DNA from: JAUIAI01 sp049680625 | GTDB lineage: Bacteria > Pseudomonadota > Gammaproteobacteria > Burkholderiales > Burkholderiaceae_E | DNA: 64,000 bases | Direction: 5' to 3' | NCBI GenBank assembly: GCA_049680625.1 | Contig: JBAUID010000102.1 | Location: 61,447-125,446 of the forward strand | In this document: one piece after another, positions 42,332-51,291 of the stretch | Layout: every line of letters starts with the position of its first letter | Position numbering within the stretch: the stretch's first letter is position 1 | Notes under the pieces: generated by a model | Database searches by the model: none | What the model was told of the DNA's origin: nothing | Seen by the model: only the letters and a program-made list of their open reading frames with translations | Translations under genes and position numbers: made by a program

Positions 42332-43267
42332 GTGCACGAGGAACACAAGTCAGACTCTGACTCTAGAGACAATGTTGACCATACAAGCGATGGTCGCGTA
42401 TTAGACGTCGCGATGAGAATCCTGACCCCGCTGGCGCAATTGTCAGTTGCATCCGGTGTGCGGCTTGCCCAGCTCGAAGAGGTACTGAAGCGGGCGCTTA
42501 TCGAGGCAGGACGCACCGAGCTGCAGCGCGCCGACATCCGAATTAATATGAGTCGGTTGAGTGTCAGTACCGGTGTGCATCGAAAAGATGTCAAGCGCCT
42601 GACCGAAGAGAAAAAGAAACCTCAAAAAAACACTATTGGGTCCCGGTCGGCAGCGTCTGCGCTGTATACCTATTGGAGCTCGTCACCACTCTACAAAGAA
42701 GATGGGGCGCCGATGCGTCTGCCTTACCGTGCGCCGGGCAAAGCGCTGTGTTTCGAATCGCTGGCCAGGCAGTTTACGACAGACGCCCACCCCAGAACCT
42801 TGCTCGAAGAAATGCAAAGACTCGGACTGCTGTCGGTTAACGAACAAACTGAAGTGGTTACGTTAATTGAGCGGGGGTTTGTTCCGGACAAGAATGGTGA
42901 CGAACTTTTTGAGTTGCTCGCCGCTAATGTAGGGGATCACTTCGGCACGGCGGTGTCCAACGTACTTGGGATTGGTTCGCCCAGGCTGGAACAGTCTGTA
43001 TTTGATGAAGGGTTGTCAGAACACGCCGCAACGGTGCTGGATCAACGATGTCGTCAGTTGTGGCACGACTTGATGAGAGACCTTGTCCCATTGATGGAAG
43101 AACTCGCCGAGCAGGATCGCCAATTGGGCAGGCTGGCGAATCAAAGGGTACGGGTCGGTATGTATGCGCACCGAGAGACCGTTGCCGAATCAATCAACCA
43201 ATCAACCGCAACAGACAAAGAACGGGGCCAACCCTGGCCGGTTCGCGGGCGTGGAGAAGAAAAATGA
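42332..43267 (+). CDS. DUF6502 family protein with helix-turn-helix-like region
   Basis: The 311-residue protein begins at GTG with AGGGA three bases before it. The N-terminal region (about 27-95) contains ILTPLAQLSVASGV and then SRLSVSTGVHRKDVKRL, which looks like a helix-turn-helix: conserved S-x2-TG-x-HRKDVKRL. A middle region (about 110-210) and the C-terminal helical domain follow. No signal peptide is visible. The family is unstudied and is often paired with DUF5666 proteins. DNA binding is my inference from the HTH-like segment. The stop overlaps the next start as ATGA. Confidence 0.72.
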   Translation: MHEEHKSDSDSRDNVDHTSDGRVLDVAMRILTPLAQLSVASGVRLAQLEEVLKRALIEAGRTELQRADIRINMSRLSVSTGVHRKDVKRLTEEKKKPQKNTIGSRSAASALYTYWSSSPLYKEDGAPMRLPYRAPGKALCFESLARQFTTDAHPRTLLEEMQRLGLLSVNEQTEVVTLIERGFVPDKNGDELFELLAANVGDHFGTAVSNVLGIGSPRLEQSVFDEGLSEHAATVLDQRCRQLWHDLMRDLVPLMEELAEQDRQLGRLANQRVRVGMYAHRETVAESINQSTATDKERGQPWPVRGRGEEK

Positions 43268-44409
43268 GTTGCCGGTCAAAATTTCAGAAACTTTCAACCC
43301 TCTTTGCTTGTCTGGGCATTGGGGCGATTATTTCGGCTTGTGCCGGTATAGATGGTGATGACTTGTTGAAAGGGCCCGGCAGCGGCGGTACTGGATCTTC
43401 TGGTCCGGTGTTTTCCCGCGGTGTTATCGATGATACCGACGGTCTGCATATGGGTTCAATTTCATATGGCACCGAGGCGGTAATTGTCACCAACGATGTT
43501 GGCGCGATTATTCAAAAATCCCAATTGCAGTCCGGCATGGTGGTTGAATTGCACGGCGTATTTGTCGAATCCAGCGACCAGCCGCAGGATAGTCAGCGGA
43601 GTTTTAATGGCGGCCAACCGGGTAATGCTTTTTCGCAACCTTCCATTGATTCTTCGGTTTTTTCACCCGAAAACCAGTTGACATCCGCTGCCGTTGGGCA
43701 GTTTCAGGGATCAGGCGAGCTGTTGGCCAGGGCCAACGTCGTGCGGCTAAAGAGTGAAGCCAGAGGCCCGATCAGTCGCTTGTTAAGCGATGGGTTCATG
43801 GTGAATGGCATGCTTGTCACGGCGGACAATTCAACAAAAGTTACGCCTGGAACACGGCTCGGCGTTGGCGACTGGATTGAGGTCTTCGGCCTTTACGATC
43901 CGACTGCCCGCGCCGTCGTTGCAACCTTGGTTCGCCAGGTTGACCCGGGGCAATACAAATTAACCGGAAGCCTGGAATCAATAGACAGCCAAAATAGTCA
44001 AATCGTACTTAATGGTCTGACCATTGATACAGCACAGGTTAATCTGCCGCATCAAACCCTGGCTCCAGGCGCGCGGGTCCAGGTCTACTACCAAATTTCC
44101 GGGGCTGGTGACAACTATCAGGCGTCAGACGTTCGGATTGCGGGTAGCCCGTTGCCCGGCAGCGGCACAATTTACCTTGACGGTTTTGTCAGTGACTTCC
44201 AGTCGATCACTGAGTTTTTCATTAACCAAGTTTCGATCAACGGGCTGGCTGCGATTGCTGCTGACTCTGCCGGTGGCATGAGTAACTTAATTCAGACTGG
44301 CGCTCGCATCCAGGTGGTCGGGCAAGTCAGTCAGGGTCAGGTGGTGGCGAGTCGGATAAATATTATCCCCCGTAGTGGGGGCGTGAATATCCTTATTGGC
44401 GGTAGGTAG
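43264..44409 (+). CDS. DUF5666 domain lipoprotein
   Basis: The 381-residue protein begins ATGAG within the overlap with the DUF6502 gene, after GGAG. A signal peptide and ISAC lipobox (near residue 24) are followed by Gly/Ser-rich GPGSGGTGSSGP. Three to four repeated beta-rich DUF5666 units follow, with patterns such as GVIDDTDGLHMG, GPISRLLSDGFMVNG, TGSLESIDSQNSQIVLNG and GFVSDFQSITEFFINQ. They look like small OB-like barrels. It would face the periplasm or the outside. Function is unknown. Coupled translation suggests that it works with, or is controlled by, the DUF6502 protein. Confidence 0.78.
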   Translation: MSCRSKFQKLSTLFACLGIGAIISACAGIDGDDLLKGPGSGGTGSSGPVFSRGVIDDTDGLHMGSISYGTEAVIVTNDVGAIIQKSQLQSGMVVELHGVFVESSDQPQDSQRSFNGGQPGNAFSQPSIDSSVFSPENQLTSAAVGQFQGSGELLARANVVRLKSEARGPISRLLSDGFMVNGMLVTADNSTKVTPGTRLGVGDWIEVFGLYDPTARAVVATLVRQVDPGQYKLTGSLESIDSQNSQIVLNGLTIDTAQVNLPHQTLAPGARVQVYYQISGAGDNYQASDVRIAGSPLPGSGTIYLDGFVSDFQSITEFFINQVSINGLAAIAADSAGGMSNLIQTGARIQVVGQVSQGQVVASRINIIPRSGGVNILIGGR

Positions 44410-44444
44410 GCGCCGGAAAATCACCGGCTTGTGTCCTTTGCCAA

Positions 44445-47438
44445 CTATCCCAGTCTGTTGATTTGCTCGCGCAACTGATTGCGGGTTGCCTCAAAACCGG
44501 CCAGGCGATCTCGCTCCTGATTAACAACTTTCTCCGGGGCGCGTTGCGCAAATTGTGGATTGTTCAACTTGGTCTGAGCTTTGACTATTTCCGCCTCAAT
44601 GCGCGTCAGTTCTTTGCCCAGGCGTTCGGCTTCCGCTGCGCGATCGATTTGCACCATCAGCATCACCTGAAAATCACCGACGATCTGAACGGGGGCTATT
44701 GAGTCTTCCGGCAGCATGTCGACGGCTTTGACTTCACTGATTCTTGCCAACGATTTGATGTAGGGCTCGTAGCTGACGATTTGTGCCTGGTCGCCGGTTA
44801 ACATTAACGGATGTTTTTCTCCGGGTGAGATGTTCATCTCACCTCGTAACCCCCGGCATGCGTCGACCAGAGCACGTAATCCATCCATCCACTGCTCGGC
44901 TTGCTCATCAATTTTCGCGGGTTCCGCCTGTGGGAAACGCTGGGTCATTACCGAGAACTGACGGTTATCGCGGGCCTTGGCCAGCGCGTCGCCGGTAAGG
45001 CTTTGCACGCCTTGTTCACCATAGCGCATAGCCAGCGGCGCAATTTGCTGCCACAACTCTTCAGTAATAAACGGAATTACCGGATGGGCCAGGCGCAGGC
45101 TGGTCTCCAGGACTCGAAGCAGGGTTCGCCGCGTCGCCCGCTGGCTGGCCGGGTCATCACTTGCGGTCTGCACTTTAGCAACTTCAAGATACCAGTCGCA
45201 ATATTCGTTCCAGACAAATTCGTAAAGACTGCGTGCGGCGAGATCGAAGCGATAGTCGTTCAAATGACGATCGATGTCCGCTTCAACCCGTTGCAATTGC
45301 GACGTTATCCAGCGATCGGCCTGACTGAAGTGCAAGTAGCCACCAGGGACACATTGGTCCGGGGTGTGAGGCTTAAACCCACAATCCTGACCCTCACAAT
45401 TCATTAATACAAAGCGGGTTGCGTTCCACAACTTATTGCAAAAATTTCGATAACCCTCACATCGGTTCAGGTCAAAGTTGATGTTGCGGCCCGGTGTAGC
45501 CAGCGAGGCGAAGGTGAATCGAAGGGCGTCAGTACCAAATGCCGGAATGCCTGTCGGGAATTCTTTTTTTGTCCTCTTCTTAATCGACTCTGCCTGTTTT
45601 GGATTCATCAGGCCGGTGGTTCTTTTAGCGATTAAGCTGTTCAGATCGACGCCGTCGATCAAGTCGATTGGGTCGAGCGTGTTGCCTTTGGACTTCGACA
45701 TTTTCTGGCCTTCGCTGTCGCGAACCAGAGCATGAACATAGACGGTGTGGAAAGGCACTTTGTCGGTAAAGGCGGCTGTCATCATGACCATCCGCGCCAC
45801 CCAGAAAAAGATAATGTCGAACCCGGTTACCAATACTTGCGAGGGCAGGAACCTGAGCAGTTCCGGGTCGAGGTTCGGCGCGCCGTCGCGAAAGGGTTCG
45901 TCCGGGTTGGCGAGTGTGGAAAAGGGAACCAACGCTGAGCTGAACCAGGTATCCAGAACGTCAGGGTCTCGCACCAGTGAGCCTTGGTATCCGGCATCGC
46001 GTGCGCGTTGTGTTGCCTGTGCCTCGTCCAGACCAACAAAAACTGTGCCGTCGTGTACGGCTTGCCCGTTGTCATCAGCCTTGTACCAGGCCGGAATCTG
46101 ATGGCCCCACCACAGTTGGCGGGAAATACACCAGTCCTGAATATTTTCAAGCCAATGGTTGTAGGTTGATGTCCAGTTTTGCGGTACAAAATGAATATCA
46201 CCATTGGCCACTAAATCCAGTGACTTCTGCGCAATCGACTGGCCGGCCAACGGGGAATCCGCCGGGCCCGGTTCGCTCATGGCAACAAACCACTGATCGG
46301 TCAGCATTGGTTCGACGATCTGGTTGGTCCGCTCACAGCGTGGCACCATCAGTTTGTGTGGTTCAACCGATTCCAGTAATCCGAGCTGTTCAAGGTCAGC
46401 GACAATTTTCTTGCGGGCGGCAAAGCGGTCCATACCCGTGTAACGAACTGACGCAGCATCGTTGATTTTGCCGTCAAGGGTCAGAACGCCAATCATCGGC
46501 AGCTGATGACGCTGACCGACGGCAAAGTCGTTGAAATCGTGAGCCGGCGTGACTTTAACCGCGCCGGTTCCAAATTCGCGATCAACATAGTCGTCGGTAA
46601 TAATCGGAATCTCGCGCCATACGGAAGGATTGTCGACCGGGTCTGCTGACGTGTTGTCAGCCAGCGTGGACAAGGGCAGGCGAATCGTCTTGCCAATCAT
46701 GGCAGCGTAGCGTTCGTCTTCCGGATGCACCATGATGGCGGTATCGCCGAGCATCGTTTCCGGCCGGGTTGTGGCCACGGTGATATGGCCACTGCCGTCG
46801 GTTAGCGGATATCGAATGTGCCAGAGTGAGCCGTTTTCTTCTTGACTTTCAACCTCGAGATCTGAAACCGCCGTCATCAGGGTAGGGTCCCAGTTGACCA
46901 GGCGCTTGCCACGATAAATCAAGCCCTGGTCAAACAGTTTGACAAATACATGGCGAACAACAGCAGACAGTTTGTCATCCATGGTGAAGTATTCAAGAGA
47001 CCAATCGGTTGACGCCCCCATACGGCGCATTTGATTCGTGATGGTCGATCCGGACTCCTGTTTCCACTGCCAGACACGCTCAACAAATTTTTCCCGGCCC
47101 AGGTCGTGACGAGACTTTTGATCACTCTCCAGCTGGCGCTCGACAACTATCTGCGTGGCAATGCCGGCATGGTCGGTACCTGGAAGCCATAATGTGTTGT
47201 CACCGCGCATCCGGTGATAGCGGGTCAGGGTATCCATGATCGTTTGATTAAATGCATGACCCATGTGCAGCGTGCCCGTGACATTGGGCGGCGGCAGCTG
47301 AATACAGAACGGTTCTTTGCCTGGTTCTCGCCCGGCTTTGAAGTAGCCGCGGCTCTCCCAGGTGTTGTACCAGTTGGTCTCTATTTCGCCAGGTTCAAAA
47401 CTCTTGGCAAGATTCAATTGTGCTGCTGTTTCAGACAT
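44445..47438 (-). CDS. valS: Valine--tRNA ligase
   Basis: A 997-residue class I synthetase, longer than the 951 of E. coli. The HIGH-type motif is HMGH (58-61). The CP1 editing domain follows. KMSKSKGN lies near residue 578, and a C-terminal arm of coiled coil ends the protein. It attaches valine to tRNA-Val and edits threonine. It overlaps the preceding small gene by eight bases. The holC-valS arrangement is typical of gammaproteobacteria. Confidence 0.97.
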   Translation of the reverse strand: MSETAAQLNLAKSFEPGEIETNWYNTWESRGYFKAGREPGKEPFCIQLPPPNVTGTLHMGHAFNQTIMDTLTRYHRMRGDNTLWLPGTDHAGIATQIVVERQLESDQKSRHDLGREKFVERVWQWKQESGSTITNQMRRMGASTDWSLEYFTMDDKLSAVVRHVFVKLFDQGLIYRGKRLVNWDPTLMTAVSDLEVESQEENGSLWHIRYPLTDGSGHITVATTRPETMLGDTAIMVHPEDERYAAMIGKTIRLPLSTLADNTSADPVDNPSVWREIPIITDDYVDREFGTGAVKVTPAHDFNDFAVGQRHQLPMIGVLTLDGKINDAASVRYTGMDRFAARKKIVADLEQLGLLESVEPHKLMVPRCERTNQIVEPMLTDQWFVAMSEPGPADSPLAGQSIAQKSLDLVANGDIHFVPQNWTSTYNHWLENIQDWCISRQLWWGHQIPAWYKADDNGQAVHDGTVFVGLDEAQATQRARDAGYQGSLVRDPDVLDTWFSSALVPFSTLANPDEPFRDGAPNLDPELLRFLPSQVLVTGFDIIFFWVARMVMMTAAFTDKVPFHTVYVHALVRDSEGQKMSKSKGNTLDPIDLIDGVDLNSLIAKRTTGLMNPKQAESIKKRTKKEFPTGIPAFGTDALRFTFASLATPGRNINFDLNRCEGYRNFCNKLWNATRFVLMNCEGQDCGFKPHTPDQCVPGGYLHFSQADRWITSQLQRVEADIDRHLNDYRFDLAARSLYEFVWNEYCDWYLEVAKVQTASDDPASQRATRRTLLRVLETSLRLAHPVIPFITEELWQQIAPLAMRYGEQGVQSLTGDALAKARDNRQFSVMTQRFPQAEPAKIDEQAEQWMDGLRALVDACRGLRGEMNISPGEKHPLMLTGDQAQIVSYEPYIKSLARISEVKAVDMLPEDSIAPVQIVGDFQVMLMVQIDRAAEAERLGKELTRIEAEIVKAQTKLNNPQFAQRAPEKVVNQERDRLAGFEATRNQLREQINRLG

Positions 47439-47982
47439 TCTTTTCCTGTTTTGCCGTCGACGCGCTGGCCTTATGGCGGGCTTTACTCATTTCGCTGGCT
47501 ATGGCTTCGGCCACGGCGTTTTGAATCGCTTGTTGCATGGTGATCTTGATATCGGCCAGCAATCGCTCCGTACCGCGGTCGAGAATTTCGTCGAGCTGGT
47601 CCCGCAAATCGCCGTCCACCAATTCGTCCGTGTTCTTGGTCAGGGATTTCATCACGTTTTTTTCAACCTGCAGGGCCATTTGATTCCATTCGGCCTCGGT
47701 TGCAGTTGCCAGCGTGGCCTGACCACCGGCATGCGGTAGTGATGCTGGTTCCGGTGAAGTCGCAACGCTATCACCCTCGTGCTCGTCGTCACCGAGGATG
47801 TCGGTCAGCATGGGTATGGTGTCGGGATCGTCCAAAGCAGCATCAATGTCTCTCGCCCCGGCTTTGCCCATCTGGGCGACTTCGCGGGCGGCCGCAGCAA
47901 TTTCCGCTGCGGCGGCGCGTGATTCATCATCGGCTTTTGTTGGGATGCGTTTACCTGCCCGGTTGATCGTTTTGGTATTCAT
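47431..47982 (-). CDS. Conserved small protein between holC and valS
   Basis: The 183-residue protein has an N-terminal Ala-rich helix, then IPMLTDIL near residue 55, an acidic/low-order stretch and a C-terminal helical part (LRDQLDEILDRGTERLLADI, then QQAIQNAVAEAI). The I-P-x-L-T-D motif and gene position match the small proteins between holC and valS in Pseudomonas-type genomes. Function is unknown. It overlaps holC by four bases (ATGA) and valS by eight. I chose ATG 47982 over the frame extending into holC. Confidence 0.75.
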   Translation of the reverse strand: MNTKTINRAGKRIPTKADDESRAAAAEIAAAAREVAQMGKAGARDIDAALDDPDTIPMLTDILGDDEHEGDSVATSPEPASLPHAGGQATLATATEAEWNQMALQVEKNVMKSLTKNTDELVDGDLRDQLDEILDRGTERLLADIKITMQQAIQNAVAEAIASEMSKARHKASASTAKQEKNV

Positions 47983-48407
47983 TTTTTCACCGCTGCCTGG
48001 TCGTATCGTTCGATTGGGTAGCCACGGTCGCGGTAAAACCGCCATCGGTTCCGTGCGGCCGCCCGGTCATCTTCATTGTCACCTACCAACTCGAGTAAGC
48101 GTTCGAAGCGGCCAAAATCGGGCGGAGTAGTGGCCCCGAGATTCACAATAATGTCGTGGTGGTTTGCCTGTGACGGATTGCTGGTCAACACCACAGGTGT
48201 TTGGTCGGCGAGCTTGTTGTCCGCCATGACATGGGGAATAAAGTCTTGCGGCGAGAATGTCCACAACAACTGGTCAAAGTGGGTCAGCTCACTGTTGTTT
48301 TCGCTATACACGATGGCGCGATGACCGGTTTTTAGCACTTTGCGCAAAAGCCGGCACCCGTAGATGAACTTATCCGGCGTATTGAAGTGAAAGTCGACTC
48401 GCGTCAT
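47979..48407 (-). CDS. holC: DNA polymerase III chi subunit
   Basis: A 142-residue protein with the HolC features: VDFHFNTPDKFIYGCRLLRK at the start, LLWTFSPQDFIPH near 50, and RWRFYRDRGYPIERYD at the end. Chi links the clamp loader to single-strand binding protein. It is downstream of pepA and upstream of the small conserved gene and valS, the usual order. Confidence 0.94.
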   Translation of the reverse strand: MTRVDFHFNTPDKFIYGCRLLRKVLKTGHRAIVYSENNSELTHFDQLLWTFSPQDFIPHVMADNKLADQTPVVLTSNPSQANHHDIIVNLGATTPPDFGRFERLLELVGDNEDDRAAARNRWRFYRDRGYPIERYDQAAVKK

Positions 48408-48422
48408 CAGAAGTCTTGCGAA

Positions 48423-49898
48423 TCAGCCGCTGTGTCTGGACAGGTAACTTAACAGCATAGCCACCGGACGACCGCTCGAACCCTTACTGGCGCCGGAGTG
48501 CCAGGCGGTTCCTGCGATATCTAGGTGGGCCCATCGGTAGCCGGACACAAAGCGCTCGAGAAAACACGCTGCCGTTATCGCGCCAGCGTCCCGCCCGCCA
48601 ATATTGGCAACGTCGGCAAACGGTGACTTGAGTTGCTTGTGATAAGCCTCATCCAGCGGCAGGCGCCAGCAGGTGTCAAGGCTGTCTTTGCCAGCATCAA
48701 TCAGATCTTGGGCCAGCTTGTCGTCATTGCTGAACATACCTGTATGGTGTTTGCCCAGAGCAACAATGCAGGCTCCGGTCAGGGTGGCCATGTCGATAAC
48801 AACTTCGGGCTTGAAACGCTCGCAATAAGTCAGTGCGTCGCACAGAATCAGGCGGCCCTCCGCATCGGTGTTGAGAATTTCGATAGTTTGTCCGGACATA
48901 CTCGTGACGATATCGCCGGGGCGGGTGGCCTTGGCATCGGGCATGTTTTCGCAGGCGGGGATGACAGCGGTCACGTTAATTTTGGGTTTCATTTCACCCA
49001 ACGCGCGCATCGTGCCAAGTACGGCAGCTGCGCCACCCATGTCGTACTTCATTTCATCCATGCCGGCGCCCGGCTTCAGGGAAATACCGCCGGTGTCAAA
49101 AGTAATACCTTTGCCAACCAGGACAACAGGTTTCTTGCTGGCCGCCGCGCCTTTGTAATGCATCACGATGAGTTTGGGTGGTTGTGCTGACCCCTGGGCA
49201 ACGGAAAGCAGTGAACCCATCTTCAGGGCTCGCATTTGTTTTTCGTCCAGCACGTCAACCTTGAGCTTGAACTGTCGGCCGAATTTTTTTGCGGTGTCCG
49301 CGAGATAAGTCGGTGTGCAGATATTGGGCGGCAGATTGCCAAGGTCCCGGGTCAGGTCGATGCCGTTGGCAGCGGCGACGGCATCGAGTACCAGTGGCTT
49401 GAAGTTACGCTGTCGCGCCGCAGTGCAGGCCAGAGCAACCTTGGCCAGCGCTGGCTTTTTCTCAGTTGGCTTTTCAGACTTCATCTGGTCAAAGCGGTAG
49501 GCAACCGCGCGGGCAGCCAGGACTTCCTGGGTGACTTGCCATTCGGGTTCGCGGTCCTGGACCGGAGCCTGGCCAAGCAGGCTGATCGCATCGGCAACTC
49601 CCAGGGTGTTGAGGCGCTTGTAGGCTGCCCGACAGGCATCGATAAAACCGTTGGCGGTTGCCTTCTTGCCGTCACCCATCGAAATCAGCAGAACCCGCTT
49701 GGCGGCTGAGTCGATCCGGACAAGCAGATCGGCACCAACCGTCTCGGGTAAATCGCCCGATCGCAGTGCGTTGCTGATGGCAAGTTCGACGTCTTTCGCC
49801 ATCGCGGATCCGTCGGCCCGCTTTTGATTCAGTACGGGGATTACCAGGCAGTCGGTTTTGACTTTGTCGACTGGCAGCGGCTTTGTGCTAAATTGCAT
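48423..49898 (-). CDS. pepA: Leucyl aminopeptidase (M17)
   Basis: A 491-residue cytosolic aminopeptidase. The metal-binding lysine and asparate region is VGKGITFDTGGISLKPG and the signature is NTDAEGRLILCDALTY. The metal and catalytic ligands (K, D, D, D, E) are in place. It forms hexamers and removes N-terminal leucine and other residues. In E. coli PepA also binds DNA at xer sites and carAB. It is divergent from lptF and the first gene of pepA-holC-x-valS. Confidence 0.95.
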   Translation of the reverse strand: MQFSTKPLPVDKVKTDCLVIPVLNQKRADGSAMAKDVELAISNALRSGDLPETVGADLLVRIDSAAKRVLLISMGDGKKATANGFIDACRAAYKRLNTLGVADAISLLGQAPVQDREPEWQVTQEVLAARAVAYRFDQMKSEKPTEKKPALAKVALACTAARQRNFKPLVLDAVAAANGIDLTRDLGNLPPNICTPTYLADTAKKFGRQFKLKVDVLDEKQMRALKMGSLLSVAQGSAQPPKLIVMHYKGAAASKKPVVLVGKGITFDTGGISLKPGAGMDEMKYDMGGAAAVLGTMRALGEMKPKINVTAVIPACENMPDAKATRPGDIVTSMSGQTIEILNTDAEGRLILCDALTYCERFKPEVVIDMATLTGACIVALGKHHTGMFSNDDKLAQDLIDAGKDSLDTCWRLPLDEAYHKQLKSPFADVANIGGRDAGAITAACFLERFVSGYRWAHLDIAGTAWHSGASKGSSGRPVAMLLSYLSRHSG

Positions 49899-49989
49899 CG
49901 AATACTCCGGCGGCTCTTTTGAATTAGTGGGTGACTTACGGGTAGCTCAGACGTGGAGATGTGGTGACTTGGTAATGTGGCTTTGTCTA

Positions 49990-50028
49990 ATCGTTGTCAT
50001 AGTCGTTGTCATCGTCATCGTCATCGTT
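49990..50028 (+). repeat. TCGTTGTCAT/TCATCG microsatellite-like tract
   Basis: A short tandem tract of TCGTTGTCAT-type units runs into TCATCG repeats. It lies in the divergent pepA-lptF interval, 145 bases before lptF. The sequence encodes a Val/Ile-rich frame by chance. It could change copy number and alter promoter spacing, which is not shown. Confidence 0.7.
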
Positions 50029-50172
50029 TTAGACATATTTACCGTTACGCCAACGCCTGTTGTTAGCTGACGCTGAGATTATAGCCACCGCGACGCAGTT
50101 GCCCCGATGAATTGCCCTTACCGGCTTATCGTCTGGCTCGTTTCCCAGAGACCCATTGGTTGAAGATCTCTA

Positions 50173-51291
50173 ATGCTGTTCAATAAAGCGTTAAAGCGCG
50201 AACTGCGCAGCATTGCCGGCATTGTGTTCGCCACGCTGTTCACCATTATGGTGACCACCAGCCTGGTCCGCTTTCTCGGGCGAGCTGCCAGCGGGCGGGT
50301 CGACTCTGCCAGCGTTCTACCCCTGATTGCCTTCTCGTCGATCAATATTCTCGGCCCTTTATTGGTCCTGACCTTGTTCGTCGCCGTGCTGATGACCCTG
50401 ACCCGGGCCTGGCGCGACTCTGAAATGGTGATCTGGCAAACCGCTGGCCTGAGCATGACGGCATGGATTCGGCCGGTTTTGTCGTTTGCGGCCCCGTTTG
50501 TGGTGCTGGCCGGGATGATCTCCTTCTTACTGGCTCCGTGGGCAAATCAGCAAATTTTCGAGTATCAGCAACGATTTGCCGAGCGCGAAGATGTCTCGAT
50601 GGTGGCTGCCGGCCAGTTTCGCGAGTCGTCGCGCGCGGACCGGGTTTTTTTTGTGGAATCCCTTAATGACGAGCAGACCGAGGTCCGCAATGTTTTTGTC
50701 ACCCAGCAGCGCGATGACCGTCTGATTGTTGTGGTTAGCCGGCGCGGTCAGGTTCAGAACATGGATGGTGGCCAGCGGTATCTGGTACTTGAGAAAGGGC
50801 GGCGTTACGACGGCAGGCTGGGCGATGCTGAGATGCGGATGATGGAGTTTGAGCGCTACGGGCTACGCATCGACCCCAAACCCGTGTCCAAAGAACGGAC
50901 CCGAAGCAAGAGCAAGCTGACCCGCGAACTGTTGTTTAGCGGCGACCAGGCCGACCTGGGCGAACTGGTCCGCCGCATCGGGGTGCCGCTATCGGCAATT
51001 TTGCTGGCGCTGTTGGCTATTCCCCTGTCGGCTGCGAATCCGCGCATGGGTCGTTCAATTAACCTGGTCGTTGCTTTGTTGCTGTACATGATTTACGCCA
51101 ACCTGCTGTCATTGTCCCAGGCCTGGGTTGGCCAGGGGAAAATGCCATTCTGGCTTGGGGTGTGGGCTATCCACGCGGCGGCGCTGGCGGTCATTGTCAG
51201 TATGTTCTGGCGGCGCATGTCGCTGACCCGTCTACTGCCAAAGATGCCCGCCTGGCGCAACCGATCAGTCGCGAATGAGGTTGGCCAGTGA
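50173..51291 (+). CDS. lptF: LPS export ABC transporter permease LptF
   Basis: A 372-residue membrane protein. Three N-terminal helices, a large periplasmic beta-jellyroll (about residues 105-270) and three C-terminal helices with RIGVPLSAILLALLAIPLS fit the LptF/YjgP family. With LptG it extracts lipopolysaccharide from the inner membrane, powered by LptB. It is divergent from pepA, as in E. coli, and overlaps lptG by four bases (ATGA-type). Confidence 0.94.
   Translation: MLFNKALKRELRSIAGIVFATLFTIMVTTSLVRFLGRAASGRVDSASVLPLIAFSSINILGPLLVLTLFVAVLMTLTRAWRDSEMVIWQTAGLSMTAWIRPVLSFAAPFVVLAGMISFLLAPWANQQIFEYQQRFAEREDVSMVAAGQFRESSRADRVFFVESLNDEQTEVRNVFVTQQRDDRLIVVVSRRGQVQNMDGGQRYLVLEKGRRYDGRLGDAEMRMMEFERYGLRIDPKPVSKERTRSKSKLTRELLFSGDQADLGELVRRIGVPLSAILLALLAIPLSAANPRMGRSINLVVALLLYMIYANLLSLSQAWVGQGKMPFWLGVWAIHAAALAVIVSMFWRRMSLTRLLPKMPAWRNRSVANEVGQ

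Noticed and set aside
49858..50070. Plus-strand frame with a Val/Ile run
   Set aside because: The hydrophobic run is only the translation of the TCATCG-type repeat, and it begins inside pepA.
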